This document shows, piece after piece, positions 1 to 6,378 of a DNA stretch of 7,313 nucleotides (the stretch's first letter is position 1; each line of letters begins with the position of its first letter). A program made the translations under genes and the position numbers. The stretch covers positions 1 to 7,313 of the forward strand of contig JALSQM010000131.1 in the NCBI GenBank assembly GCA_026985385.1, in the 5' to 3' direction. Source of the stretch: Acidilobaceae archaeon. Its GTDB lineage: Archaea; Thermoproteota; Thermoprotei_A; Sulfolobales; Acidilobaceae. The notes beneath the pieces were generated by a model that was not told the DNA's origin, did not search any database, and worked only from the letters and a program-made list of their open reading frames with translations.

Positions 1-917
1 TTGTGGAGTATGCCTGCAACCTCCCTTATACCACTCGACCCCTCTATCAGGGGTGCTATCGACTCCAGGCCCCCGAGCCCCCTCGTGTAGGCGGCTGATA
101 GTGCGGCGGCCATTGAGGCTATGCTATCCGCGTCGCCGCCGAGGCTGAGGGCTGCCAGCACCGCCCTGGGCGGGTTGCCCTCGCCCCTCGCGTGGGCGTA
201 GAGGGCTGCTGGCACGCTCTCGTAGCCCGGGGTCCCGTTGCCGAGGGCCTCTACGACCTCCCGGGGTCCGGGATCCTTTTTGATGAGCTCTACTACCTTG
301 TCTAGCCTGGACTTAAACGTGTCGCTGGAGGCGTGGCCCCTCAGCACGCTGGGCAGCTCACGCGGGTTGACACCCTCTAGGGAGTAGTAGACGCCTAGTG
401 CCTGAAGCCTGGCGGCCTCAACGCCTAGTGGGTGTGAGTGGGTGACCGCACACTGCCTCTCGGCCTCCCTCGCCACGGCCCCCGGCCCATCGTCGTGGTA
501 GTAGAGGGGGACCGGGGCGACCCTGATGGCCCCGCCGTTCCCGTAGTTGCCCCCCTCATACACCTCCGCGGAGGCCCTCCTCCACGGGATGCCCCTCCTC
601 AACATCTTAATCACTGCTATGGTCCCGGCCCCGTAGTAGCGTATCTCATCCTCTATAGCGGCTCCACCCGCCAGGTCCTCGGCGAACCTATCCTGATCCA
701 AGCCGCAGTTCACGGCTATGGATCTAGCCAGTATCAGGGTCATCTCTGTGTCATCACTGTAAGCGCAGGCTCCTCCCCTGGACACGCATCTCAAACCCTC
801 GAAGCTCTCCAGCCAAGAGCCCCTCGGGGGGCTCCACTCAAACTCTAGGGGCAGCCCTAGCGCATCCCCAATAGCGACTCCGAGGAGGACCGACTCGAAT
901 ACATCCCTACCCAGCAA
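1..917 (-). CDS. ADP-ribosylglycohydrolase family protein (ARH/DraG-like), 3' end missing
   Basis: This family hydrolyses ADP-ribose bonds (ADP-ribosyl-proteins, or O-acetyl-ADP-ribose in ARH3-like members) using a binuclear Mg centre in a soluble all-alpha fold. From the chosen start 305 codons are open to the window edge, so only a short C-terminal piece should be missing. Family motifs appear in order: GDALG (residues 17-21), the metal-binding SDDT (54-57), GNGGAIR (126-132), THSHP (159-163) and GGDADS (260-265). The last supplies the second pair of metal-binding Asp residues plus a Ser, so the active site looks intact. In-frame stops lie just upstream (TAA, TAG, TGA at about 959-948) and no ATG or GTG exists before the GDALG motif. 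TTG at 917-915 is therefore the likeliest start. CTG at 932 is in frame but a rare start. The gene is divergent from the HypE-like gene. The physiological substrate (protein, metabolite or nucleic acid) cannot be told from sequence, and no ADP-ribosyltransferase is in the window. Confidence 0.9.
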   Translation of the reverse strand, partial: MLGRDVFESVLLGVAIGDALGLPLEFEWSPPRGSWLESFEGLRCVSRGGACAYSDDTEMTLILARSIAVNCGLDQDRFAEDLAGGAAIEDEIRYYGAGTIAVIKMLRRGIPWRRASAEVYEGGNYGNGGAIRVAPVPLYYHDDGPGAVAREAERQCAVTHSHPLGVEAARLQALGVYYSLEGVNPRELPSVLRGHASSDTFKSRLDKVVELIKKDPGPREVVEALGNGTPGYESVPAALYAHARGEGNPPRAVLAALSLGGDADSIASMAAALSAAYTRGLGGLESIAPLIEGSSGIREVAGILH

Positions 918-998
918 TGCTAGACGCCTCAGGGCAGCGCAGGCACCTCACCCCTATTATCCCCTCAAGACGCCCTGGGCCCGCATGGTGGGCGTTGA
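918..998. promoter_or_regulatory. Divergent intergenic region with a shared TATA-like island
   Basis: This GC-rich 81-bp gap separates the minus-strand ADP-ribosylglycohydrolase from the plus-strand HypE-like gene. Its clearest A/T run is TATTAT at 955-960 (ATAATA on the other strand). It lies about 40 nt from each start codon, which suits an archaeal TATA box giving short 5' leaders both ways. A GGTG at 986-989, 9 nt before the GTG at 999, could act as ribosome-binding site for the plus-strand gene. An inverted repeat ACGCCC (970-975) / GGGCGT (990-995) spans it. The promoter call rests on position and base composition only. Confidence 0.4.
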
Positions 999-2030
999 GT
1001 GGAGCTAAGGCCGGGTAAAGCCCCCCTGGAACTTCTTGAGGCAATAGTGTTCAAGAAGCTTGGGAGACCCGACCCAGACGTGCTGGTCGGACCCGCCTAC
1101 GGCGAGGACGCTGGAGTAGTCAGGCTCCCCGGGGGCCTCGTGCTAGCAGCACACTGCGACCCCATAACAGCCGCCAGCCGCTACGCCGGCTGGCTAGCCG
1201 TCAATGTTGCAGCCAACGACGTCGCCGTTAGGGGTGTCAGGCCCCGCTGGCTCCTAGTCCTACTCCTCCTACCGGCGGGTGGGCGGGTGGAGCTACTCGA
1301 GGATCTAGCCAGCCAGGCTGGGGAGGCCGCAGACTCCATAGGCGCGACCATTATAGGGGGCCACACCGAGGCAGCCCCAGGCCTACGCCAGCCCCTCATA
1401 GCCGTGGCGGCCCTTGGGGTGGGTAGGGGATTCATTAGGACCTCAGGCGCGAGGCCGGGCGACGTCATTATAATGACTAAGACTGCCGCCGTCGAGGGGA
1501 CGGCGATCCTCGCTACGGACTACGCGAGCGAGCTCGAGCGCCGCGGGGTCCCGCGAGGCCTGATCGAGAGGGCGTCACGGTTCATACGCAGGGTTAGCGT
1601 TGTACGGGAGGCGCTCACCCTCGCGGAGAGGGGTCTCGCGGACTCGATGCACGACCCCACGGAAGGAGGGGTCCTGGGCGGCGTTGCCGAGATGGCCTAC
1701 GCCTCCAACGTCACCATAACAGTCTACGAGAACCGCATACCCGTGGCACCCGAGACCCGGGCTCTAGCGAGGGCAGCGGGCCTCGACCCGCTGAGGCTCA
1801 TCAGCAGCGGTAGCCTCCTAGCAGCCGTTCCGAGGGGCATGGCCTCGAGGGCCCTCGAGGCCCTCGCCGCCGAGGGCGTGGAGGCAAGCATCATAGGCGA
1901 GGTGGAGGACGCCTCGGGGGAGCCGGGGGCCGTTCTCGTGAGGAGCGACGGCTCTCGGGTGATCCTGCCCCGCCAGGTTGAGGATGAGATCTACAGGGTC
2001 GCCGAGGCGTGGGGGCTTGGGGGCGGGTAG
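999..2030 (+). CDS. AIR synthase-related / HypE-like protein (PurM superfamily)
   Basis: A 343-residue member of the PurM/HypE/SelD/ThiL superfamily of ATP-using enzymes. The N-terminal AIRS-type domain (about 30-145) carries GEDAGV (35-40), CDP (53-55), NDVAVRG (73-79) and GGHTE (120-124), positions that bind Mg-ATP in this superfamily. The C-terminal domain (about 155-325) has HDPTEGG (218-224), a HypE hallmark, and SSGSLLAAVP (269-278). True HypE ends in a conserved Cys that receives the carbamoyl group. This protein ends in AWGLGGG and its only Cys is residue 53, so it is probably not a working HypE, and no hydrogenase or hyp gene is nearby. Many archaea carry such stand-alone paralogues of unknown substrate. 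The start is GTG; an in-frame TGA directly precedes it at 996-998, so no longer form exists. The transporter gene overlaps its 3' end, so the two are probably cotranscribed. Confidence 0.85.
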   Translation: MELRPGKAPLELLEAIVFKKLGRPDPDVLVGPAYGEDAGVVRLPGGLVLAAHCDPITAASRYAGWLAVNVAANDVAVRGVRPRWLLVLLLLPAGGRVELLEDLASQAGEAADSIGATIIGGHTEAAPGLRQPLIAVAALGVGRGFIRTSGARPGDVIIMTKTAAVEGTAILATDYASELERRGVPRGLIERASRFIRRVSVVREALTLAERGLADSMHDPTEGGVLGGVAEMAYASNVTITVYENRIPVAPETRALARAAGLDPLRLISSGSLLAAVPRGMASRALEALAAEGVEASIIGEVEDASGEPGAVLVRSDGSRVILPRQVEDEIYRVAEAWGLGGG

Positions 2031-2907
2031 GGGTACGCTGAGGGGCACACTGCTGCTCCTAGGCACCACAGCCCTCTGGGGGAGCAGCTTCCCGGCCATA
2101 AAGTACACGGTCACGCGGATAGGCCCGCTAACCTACGTGTGGATCCGCTCCCTCATCGCTGTGGCCGGCCTAGCCCCCTACGCGGCCTATAGGGCGGCCC
2201 GCATCCCCCCGGGGATCCTCCGGCGCTCCCTCCAGGGGGGCCTCGCTACGGGTGTGGCATACGCTCTCGGCCTCTGGCTCCAGGGGTGGGGCACGAGGTA
2301 CACGACCGCGAGCAACTCAGCCTTCATAACAGGCCTCAACGTGGTGTTCGTCCACCTATACGCCGCCACACGCGGCCAAGGCTACACACCGAGCCTCGCA
2401 GCAGCCCTTCTACTATCCATAGCAGGCCTATACCTCCTCACCAGGCCCACCGGAGGCTTCGGCATCGGAGAGGCACTAGTCCTCCTAGGGGCTGTCATGT
2501 GGGCGGCCCAAGTCGTGCTAGTCGGGAGGTATGCGGCGGAGAGCGACCCGGCAGCCTTCACCCTAGCAGAGATGACGCCGAGCATCTCACTGGCCCTACC
2601 GGCCCTGGCCTTCGAGGGGGCGCCTAGCCTCAGCCCAAAACTGCTCATAGTACTCGCATACCTAGGCCTAGCCTGCGCCGACCTAGCATTCGCCCTCCAG
2701 GTGGCAGGCCAGAAGACTGTTCCCCCCGAGGTAGCGGCGCTGATATTCCTCCTGGAACCGGTGTTCGCGGCAGCACTCTCAGCGGCAACGCTGGGGGAGA
2801 GGTTCACGCTAGCCCAGTACTGTGGCATGGCGTTGATAATAGCTGGGATAGCAGTTGCAGAGTTATCGTCGCCCATGGAGGGCGGGATAAGCGTTAAATC
2901 GAGTTAA
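2017..2907 (+). CDS. EamA-domain transporter (drug/metabolite transporter superfamily)
   Basis: An integral membrane protein with about ten hydrophobic segments arranged as two EamA repeats (about 10-140 and 150-285). TM1 carries the typical LWGSSFP motif (20-26). The first repeat has SNSAFITGLNVVFV (about 99-112), and the second has LEPVFAAALSAATLGE (246-261) followed by a last helix rich in Ile and Ala. These are hallmarks of DMT exporters and permeases of amino acids or other small metabolites; the substrate is not readable. The start is uncertain. TTG 2017 gives 296 residues, a short lead-in to TM1, a 14-nt overlap with the upstream gene, and a GAGGCGTGG stretch (2004-2012) as possible ribosome-binding site. 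ATG 1984 (307 residues) and TTG 1978 (309 residues) are in frame but give overlaps of 47 and 53 nt and poorly placed ribosome-binding sites. The overlap suggests translational coupling to the HypE-like gene. Confidence 0.85.
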   Translation: MGAGRGTLRGTLLLLGTTALWGSSFPAIKYTVTRIGPLTYVWIRSLIAVAGLAPYAAYRAARIPPGILRRSLQGGLATGVAYALGLWLQGWGTRYTTASNSAFITGLNVVFVHLYAATRGQGYTPSLAAALLLSIAGLYLLTRPTGGFGIGEALVLLGAVMWAAQVVLVGRYAAESDPAAFTLAEMTPSISLALPALAFEGAPSLSPKLLIVLAYLGLACADLAFALQVAGQKTVPPEVAALIFLLEPVFAAALSAATLGERFTLAQYCGMALIIAGIAVAELSSPMEGGISVKSS

Positions 2908-2956
2908 GGCTAAATATATTAGGGTTTGCTTATAGTGGGTACTTTTAATTTTTCGA
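2908..2956 (+). terminator. Probable T-rich archaeal terminator after the EamA gene
   Basis: Composition switches abruptly from GC-rich coding DNA to AT-rich DNA after the stop at 2905-2907. The clearest T-tracts are TTTTAATTTTT at 2943-2953. Archaeal RNA polymerase typically terminates at U-runs without needing a hairpin, so this is the natural 3' end of the HypE-like/EamA transcript. The exact site is inferred. Confidence 0.4.
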
Positions 2957-2980
2957 TCTAGCCCATGCAGTATTGTTTGT

Positions 2981-3004
2981 CTCCACTCTCTATAAGGGTG
3001 GGAG
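2981..3004. repeat. Imperfect inverted repeat / bulged hairpin
   Basis: CACTCT (2984-2989) pairs with AGGGTG (2995-3000), including one T-G pair, around the loop CTATA. The flanks CTC (2981-2983) and GGAG (3001-3004) extend the stem with one bulged G, giving about 9 bp. It lies in the AT-rich gap about 140 nt before the permease start and upstream of the likely TATA region. It could be an operator for the permease operon or a 3'-end structure of the upstream transcript. No function is shown. Confidence 0.35.
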
Positions 3005-3022
3005 TAATGTAATTTGAAGTCA

Positions 3023-3065
3023 TTTTAATATAAAATTATTTAAATTATGTAAATATATGTTTAAG
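3023..3065 (+). promoter_or_regulatory. Candidate promoter (TATA region) of the permease-AOR-hom operon
   Basis: This is a run made almost entirely of A and T between GC-rich genes, containing TTTTAATATA (3023-3032) and TAAATATAT (3050-3058). With TATA at about 3050-3058, an archaeal start site some 25 nt downstream would fall near 3080, leaving a leader of about 60 nt. The whole tract is AT-rich, so the exact TATA box cannot be fixed from sequence. Confidence 0.45.
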
Positions 3066-3106
3066 CCCTACTCACTTTTTTATCCCGCCTCAGCGTAGTT
3101 GACGTT

Positions 3107-3137
3107 AGGCTCCACGGCCTAGGCGAGCCTCGGTGAT
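3107..3137 (+). promoter_or_regulatory. Leader hairpin abutting the permease ribosome-binding site
   Basis: AGGCTC (3107-3112) is perfectly complementary to GAGCCT (3125-3130), giving a 6-bp GC-rich stem with a 12-nt loop. The ribosome-binding site GGTGAT (3132-3137) follows after one base, and ATG is 3 nt further on at 3141. The loop region includes the palindrome GCCTAGGC (3117-3124). A stem this close to the ribosome-binding site could tune translation of the permease. This is inference from position, and a short stem can occur by chance. Confidence 0.35.
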
Positions 3138-3140
3138 AGT

Positions 3141-4529
3141 ATGGCTGAGGTAAAGCTAGCTAGGAAGCTGGGGTTCTGGCACCTCTTCGCGGTATCGGCA
3201 GGCGCAGTCCTGGGTAGTGGAATATTCATCGCGCTGTCGAGCTTCGCATCCTCCGGGCCCATGATAGACCTAGCAGTGATAATAGGTGGAATATTCTTCC
3301 TACTCTGGATGATAATAGGCGCGGAGTTCTCGGTGGCGATGCCGAAAGCCGCCTCTCTCGAGCTGTGGGCTAGGAGCACGCTAGGCGGCTACGCAGGCTT
3401 CCTGATGGGCTTCGGGTACGCCTTCGCGTGGGCCACGTGCGCGGAGGCGTTCGCCTTGGGTATACTGACGCACTACTTCATACCAAGCGTTGACGCGAGG
3501 CTCTGGGGGGTCTTCTTCGTCACGCTATTCCTAGTGATAAACCTGTTGGGCGTAGAGTTCAGCGGTAACCTGCAGTTGGCCTTGACGATAGGCCTCATAT
3601 CGATAATATGGCTCTTCAACATAGCGGGCCTCTTCAAGATAAACCCCGCGAACTGGAGCACCTACCCGCACATAACCGCCGCCGCCCTGGGAGGCGCTAT
3701 AATAGCTGCGATGTACGCCTACGTGGGCCCACTCCTAGTGGCTACGGCGGCTGAGGAGGCTAAGGATATAAGGGACATGCCGAAGGCGATGATATCATCG
3801 ACAATATTCATTATAGTCATGTACGCTATCGCCATACTCGTCCTGACAGGCGTCGTGCCCGCTTCAGCGTTCAAGGGGGTGAGCAGCGCTGAGACGCCTG
3901 TTCAGACGCCCTTCGTGATCGGCATGAAGAAGATACTGGGGCCTGCGGGCGTGTTCCTTATAGCATTCGCCGCCTGGCTCGCATCGGCTACCGACGTATT
4001 AATGGGCAACCTCTACGGGGCCTCAAGGCTCTTCTACGGCATGGCCAAGGACGGCTACCTACCGAAGGCGTTCGCCTACGTGCACCCCAAGACCAGGGTG
4101 CCAGTGTGGTCTCTGATACTCGCGGCTGTCTTCAGCTACTTCGTGGCGGCGACCGGGTGGTACTGGGCCTTCGTCTACGTGGCCACGATAGCATGGGACA
4201 TCGACTACGTCATACTAGCGCTTGCCGGCTACATGCTTAGGAAGAAGTACCCGCAGCTCCTGAGGATCTGGAAGTATAAGGGCTACCCCGCGATACCACT
4301 AATCTCCCTAGCAGGCGCTATAATGGTGCTGCTCCTAGCCTACATACCACAGCTGGGCGGCGATATCAAGTACGTGTGGTTCACGATAGGCTACCTCGCC
4401 GTCACCTACCTCTACTGGAAGCTCTACGCCGAGAAGAGGGTGAAACCGTTTAACCCAGATGAGTACATCAAGGCACAGATAGAGGCTATAGAGGAGGCTG
4501 AGAGGATAAAGAGGGGGGAGAGAGCCTAA
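3141..4529 (+). CDS. APC-family amino acid permease
   Basis: A 462-residue polytopic membrane protein with about 12 hydrophobic segments (approximately 12-35, 42-66, 83-111, 121-138, 143-164, 177-201, 217-238, 266-292, 319-338, 340-366, 382-402, 410-430). TM1 contains the broken-helix motif GSGIF (25-29), where APC carriers bind the amino acid backbone. YVGP (194-197) in TM6, the cytosolic loop EEAKDIRDMPKA (205-216), and SRLFYGMAKDGYLPKAF (295-311) are APC hallmarks. The C-terminal tail (about 430-462) is charged and cytosolic. The role is uptake of amino acids, probably proton- or sodium-coupled; the specificity is unreadable. ATG is preceded by GGTGAT with a 3-nt spacer, the same arrangement as at the next gene. 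It heads the likely operon with the AOR-family enzyme, 10 nt downstream, which suggests the imported amino acid feeds an aldehyde-producing catabolic route. Confidence 0.92.
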   Translation: MAEVKLARKLGFWHLFAVSAGAVLGSGIFIALSSFASSGPMIDLAVIIGGIFFLLWMIIGAEFSVAMPKAASLELWARSTLGGYAGFLMGFGYAFAWATCAEAFALGILTHYFIPSVDARLWGVFFVTLFLVINLLGVEFSGNLQLALTIGLISIIWLFNIAGLFKINPANWSTYPHITAAALGGAIIAAMYAYVGPLLVATAAEEAKDIRDMPKAMISSTIFIIVMYAIAILVLTGVVPASAFKGVSSAETPVQTPFVIGMKKILGPAGVFLIAFAAWLASATDVLMGNLYGASRLFYGMAKDGYLPKAFAYVHPKTRVPVWSLILAAVFSYFVAATGWYWAFVYVATIAWDIDYVILALAGYMLRKKYPQLLRIWKYKGYPAIPLISLAGAIMVLLLAYIPQLGGDIKYVWFTIGYLAVTYLYWKLYAEKRVKPFNPDEYIKAQIEAIEEAERIKRGERA

Positions 4530-4539
4530 AGGTGATACA

Positions 4540-6378
4540 ATGTTCGGCAGGCTACTCGAAGTAAACCTGAGCACGGGGAAAACCAGGGTTTTTAACGTGG
4601 ACCTCGACGTTATTAAGGCCTTCATAGGGGGTAAGGGGCTGGGGGCCTACCTACTCTACAAGTTTTTAGAGCCGGGCACAGACCCCCTGAGCCCCTCGAA
4701 CCCCCTCATGTTCCTCACAGGCCCGCTGACGGGGACTCCATACCCCACGTCGGGCCGTATGGTCGTGGTAACCAAGTCGCCCCTCACAGGCCTCTACCTA
4801 GACTCGCATGCGGGGGGCTACTTCGGCTCCGAGCTAAGGATGGCGGGGTACGACGGCGTCATTGTTGTGGGGAGGGCCTCTAGCCCCGTCTACATCTGGA
4901 TCACCAGCGACTCCATCGAGATACGGGGTGCCGACAGGATCTGGGGGAAGACAGTGAGTGAAACCGTTGACATGCTACGCCACGAGACCCACCCGAGGGC
5001 GCACGCGGCAGTCATAGGGCCCGCTGGGGAGAACCTCGTCAAGTTCGCCGGTGTCTTCATAGACAAGGACGACGACCCGTGGAGGGCCGGCATCGCGGCT
5101 AGAGGGGGCCCCGGGGCCGTCATGGGATCCAAGAACCTGAAGGGGGTCGTTGTGAAGGCCACTGGGAGGCCTAGGATAGAGTACGCGGATAGGGAGAAGT
5201 TCATGGAGGTCGCTAAGAGGGCGATGGATGTGGTTAACACGAATAAGTTCATGAAGATTAGGAAGGCTATTGGCACATCATTCTGGGTGGAGCCCATGAA
5301 CAGGTTCGGCATACTACCCACCATGAACTTCAGGAGGGGCTATATGGAGAACGCAACGGGCCTCTACGGGGAGTACCTTAGGGCTTTCGTGAAGAGGATA
5401 GCCTCCTGCTATAACTGTCCCGTCGCCTGCGGTAAGATCGTTGAGACCGAGGGCGGCGATGTGAAGGTTGAATACGAGGACCTAGCACTCCTCGGGAGCA
5501 ACTGCCTCATAGATGACGCCGTGAAGGTGGCCAAGTCTCTCAAGGTCGTCAACGAGCTTGGCCTAGACGCTATATCAACGGGTAACGTGGTCGCATTCGC
5601 CATGGAGCTCGGGGAGCTTGGCCTACTCGAGGGCGCCCCGAAGTGGGGCGACCTGGAGGGCCAGATAGACCTGATTAAGAAGATAGCGTACCGCGAGGGC
5701 ATCGGCGACCTGCTAGCCGAGGGGGTGGCGAGGGCCGCTAGGAAGATAGGCGGTAAGGCGGAGGAGGTAGCCATACACGTCAAGGGCCTCGAGCTACCGG
5801 GCTACGAGCCCAGGAGCTCCTGGGGCATGGCCCTCGCATACGCCACCTCCGATAGGGGTGGCTGCCACCAGAGGGCCTGGACCACGCGGGCTGAGATAGA
5901 GGGGCCGCTAAGGAGGTTCTCCACCGAGGGTGTACCCGAGTTCGTTAAGGACGTCCAGGACGAGAGGGCCGCCGCCTACTCTCTCATCGTGTGCGACTTC
6001 ATACCCCTATACAACCCCTGGGAGGCCGTCGCCGCCGCGGTTGGTATCGAGTTCGACGAGGAAGACTACCTGAGAGCGGGCGAGAGGATCTGGACCCTCA
6101 CGAGGCTATTCAACATAAGGGAGGCCGGCATAAGCAGGAAGGACGACACACTGCCGCCCAGGATGTTCAAGGAGCCGCTCCCACTCCCACCTGACGGTAG
6201 CATGCACGTGTTGCTCCCGAAGTACCTATTCGATAGGATGCTGGACAGGTACTACAAGCTTAGGAGGTGGGACTGCAACGGGATCCCCACGAGGGGGCTC
6301 GTCGAGGATATGGGGCTCCACAGGTTTTTCCCTGATATAATTAGTTATGCCTCGAGTGGGGAGGTGTGTGGGGCTTGA
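4540..6378 (+). CDS. aor: Aldehyde:ferredoxin oxidoreductase family (tungsten/molybdopterin enzyme)
   Basis: A 612-residue cytosolic enzyme close to the usual AOR length of about 605. The family oxidises aldehydes to carboxylic acids and reduces ferredoxin, using a bis-pterin tungsten cofactor and one [4Fe-4S] cluster. The N-terminal domain (about 1-205) contains SGRMVVVTKSPLTG (71-84), DSHAGGYFG (88-96) and RGGPGAVMGSKNLKG (188-202), typical pterin-binding stretches. The cluster ligands are CxxCxxxC at C290, C293, C297, plus C485. Glu313 and His443 sit where Pyrococcus AOR has its active-site Glu and His, so the enzyme looks intact. GGTGAT at 4531-4536 precedes ATG. The gene is 10 nt after the permease, and its TGA overlaps the next gene's TTG. 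AOR, FOR, GAPOR and WOR paralogues share this scaffold. Length and context favour an AOR-like role on amino acid-derived aldehydes, but the substrate is not certain. Confidence 0.93.
   Translation: MFGRLLEVNLSTGKTRVFNVDLDVIKAFIGGKGLGAYLLYKFLEPGTDPLSPSNPLMFLTGPLTGTPYPTSGRMVVVTKSPLTGLYLDSHAGGYFGSELRMAGYDGVIVVGRASSPVYIWITSDSIEIRGADRIWGKTVSETVDMLRHETHPRAHAAVIGPAGENLVKFAGVFIDKDDDPWRAGIAARGGPGAVMGSKNLKGVVVKATGRPRIEYADREKFMEVAKRAMDVVNTNKFMKIRKAIGTSFWVEPMNRFGILPTMNFRRGYMENATGLYGEYLRAFVKRIASCYNCPVACGKIVETEGGDVKVEYEDLALLGSNCLIDDAVKVAKSLKVVNELGLDAISTGNVVAFAMELGELGLLEGAPKWGDLEGQIDLIKKIAYREGIGDLLAEGVARAARKIGGKAEEVAIHVKGLELPGYEPRSSWGMALAYATSDRGGCHQRAWTTRAEIEGPLRRFSTEGVPEFVKDVQDERAAAYSLIVCDFIPLYNPWEAVAAAVGIEFDEEDYLRAGERIWTLTRLFNIREAGISRKDDTLPPRMFKEPLPLPPDGSMHVLLPKYLFDRMLDRYYKLRRWDCNGIPTRGLVEDMGLHRFFPDIISYASSGEVCGA
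6358..6366 (+). promoter_or_regulatory. Strong ribosome-binding site fixing the hom start
   Basis: GGGGAGGTG lies inside the last codons of the AOR gene and contains GGAGGTG, a full complement of the archaeal 16S rRNA 3' end. It is 8 nt before TTG 6375. It overlaps the alternative in-frame GTG at 6366, which argues that TTG 6375 is the true start of homoserine dehydrogenase. Confidence 0.7.

Noticed and set aside
438..848. A 136-codon open frame on the plus strand
   Set aside because: It is antisense to the ADP-ribosylglycohydrolase, whose motifs are unmistakable on the minus strand. Its translation is low-complexity Pro/Gly/Arg, typical of a GC-rich shadow frame.
970..995. Inverted repeat ACGCCC/GGGCGT near the GTG start at 999, considered as a regulatory hairpin
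   Set aside because: It is only 6 bp with a 14-nt loop in GC-rich DNA where such repeats are frequent. It is noted under the divergent region but not called as its own feature.
831..1005. An 11-bp perfect inverted repeat, GCTCCACTCAA (831-841) and TTGAGTGGAGC (995-1005)
   Set aside because: The two arms are 153 nt apart, and the left arm lies in coding sequence of the ADP-ribosylglycohydrolase. Several 11-bp matches are expected by chance in a window this size.
985..1008. A short ATG open frame (7 codons) overlapping the start of the HypE-like gene
   Set aside because: There is no coding evidence at this length. The upstream sequence is better explained as leader and ribosome-binding site for the GTG at 999.
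999..2030. Calling this gene hypE or thiL
   Set aside because: The C-terminal Cys required for HypE is missing, and HDPTEGG is HypE-like rather than ThiL-like, so neither name is safe.
2382..2876. A 164-codon minus-strand open frame inside the EamA gene
   Set aside because: It lies wholly antisense to a gene with clear DMT motifs and encodes Ala/Ser-rich sequence with no recognisable domain. Similar antisense frames in the AOR gene (4890-5324, 5409-5783) were rejected for the same reason.
2908..3140. Possible tRNA, small RNA gene or CRISPR repeat in the 233-nt gap
   Set aside because: No cloverleaf arms, box C/D pattern or repeated units were seen. The AT-rich composition fits terminator plus promoter.
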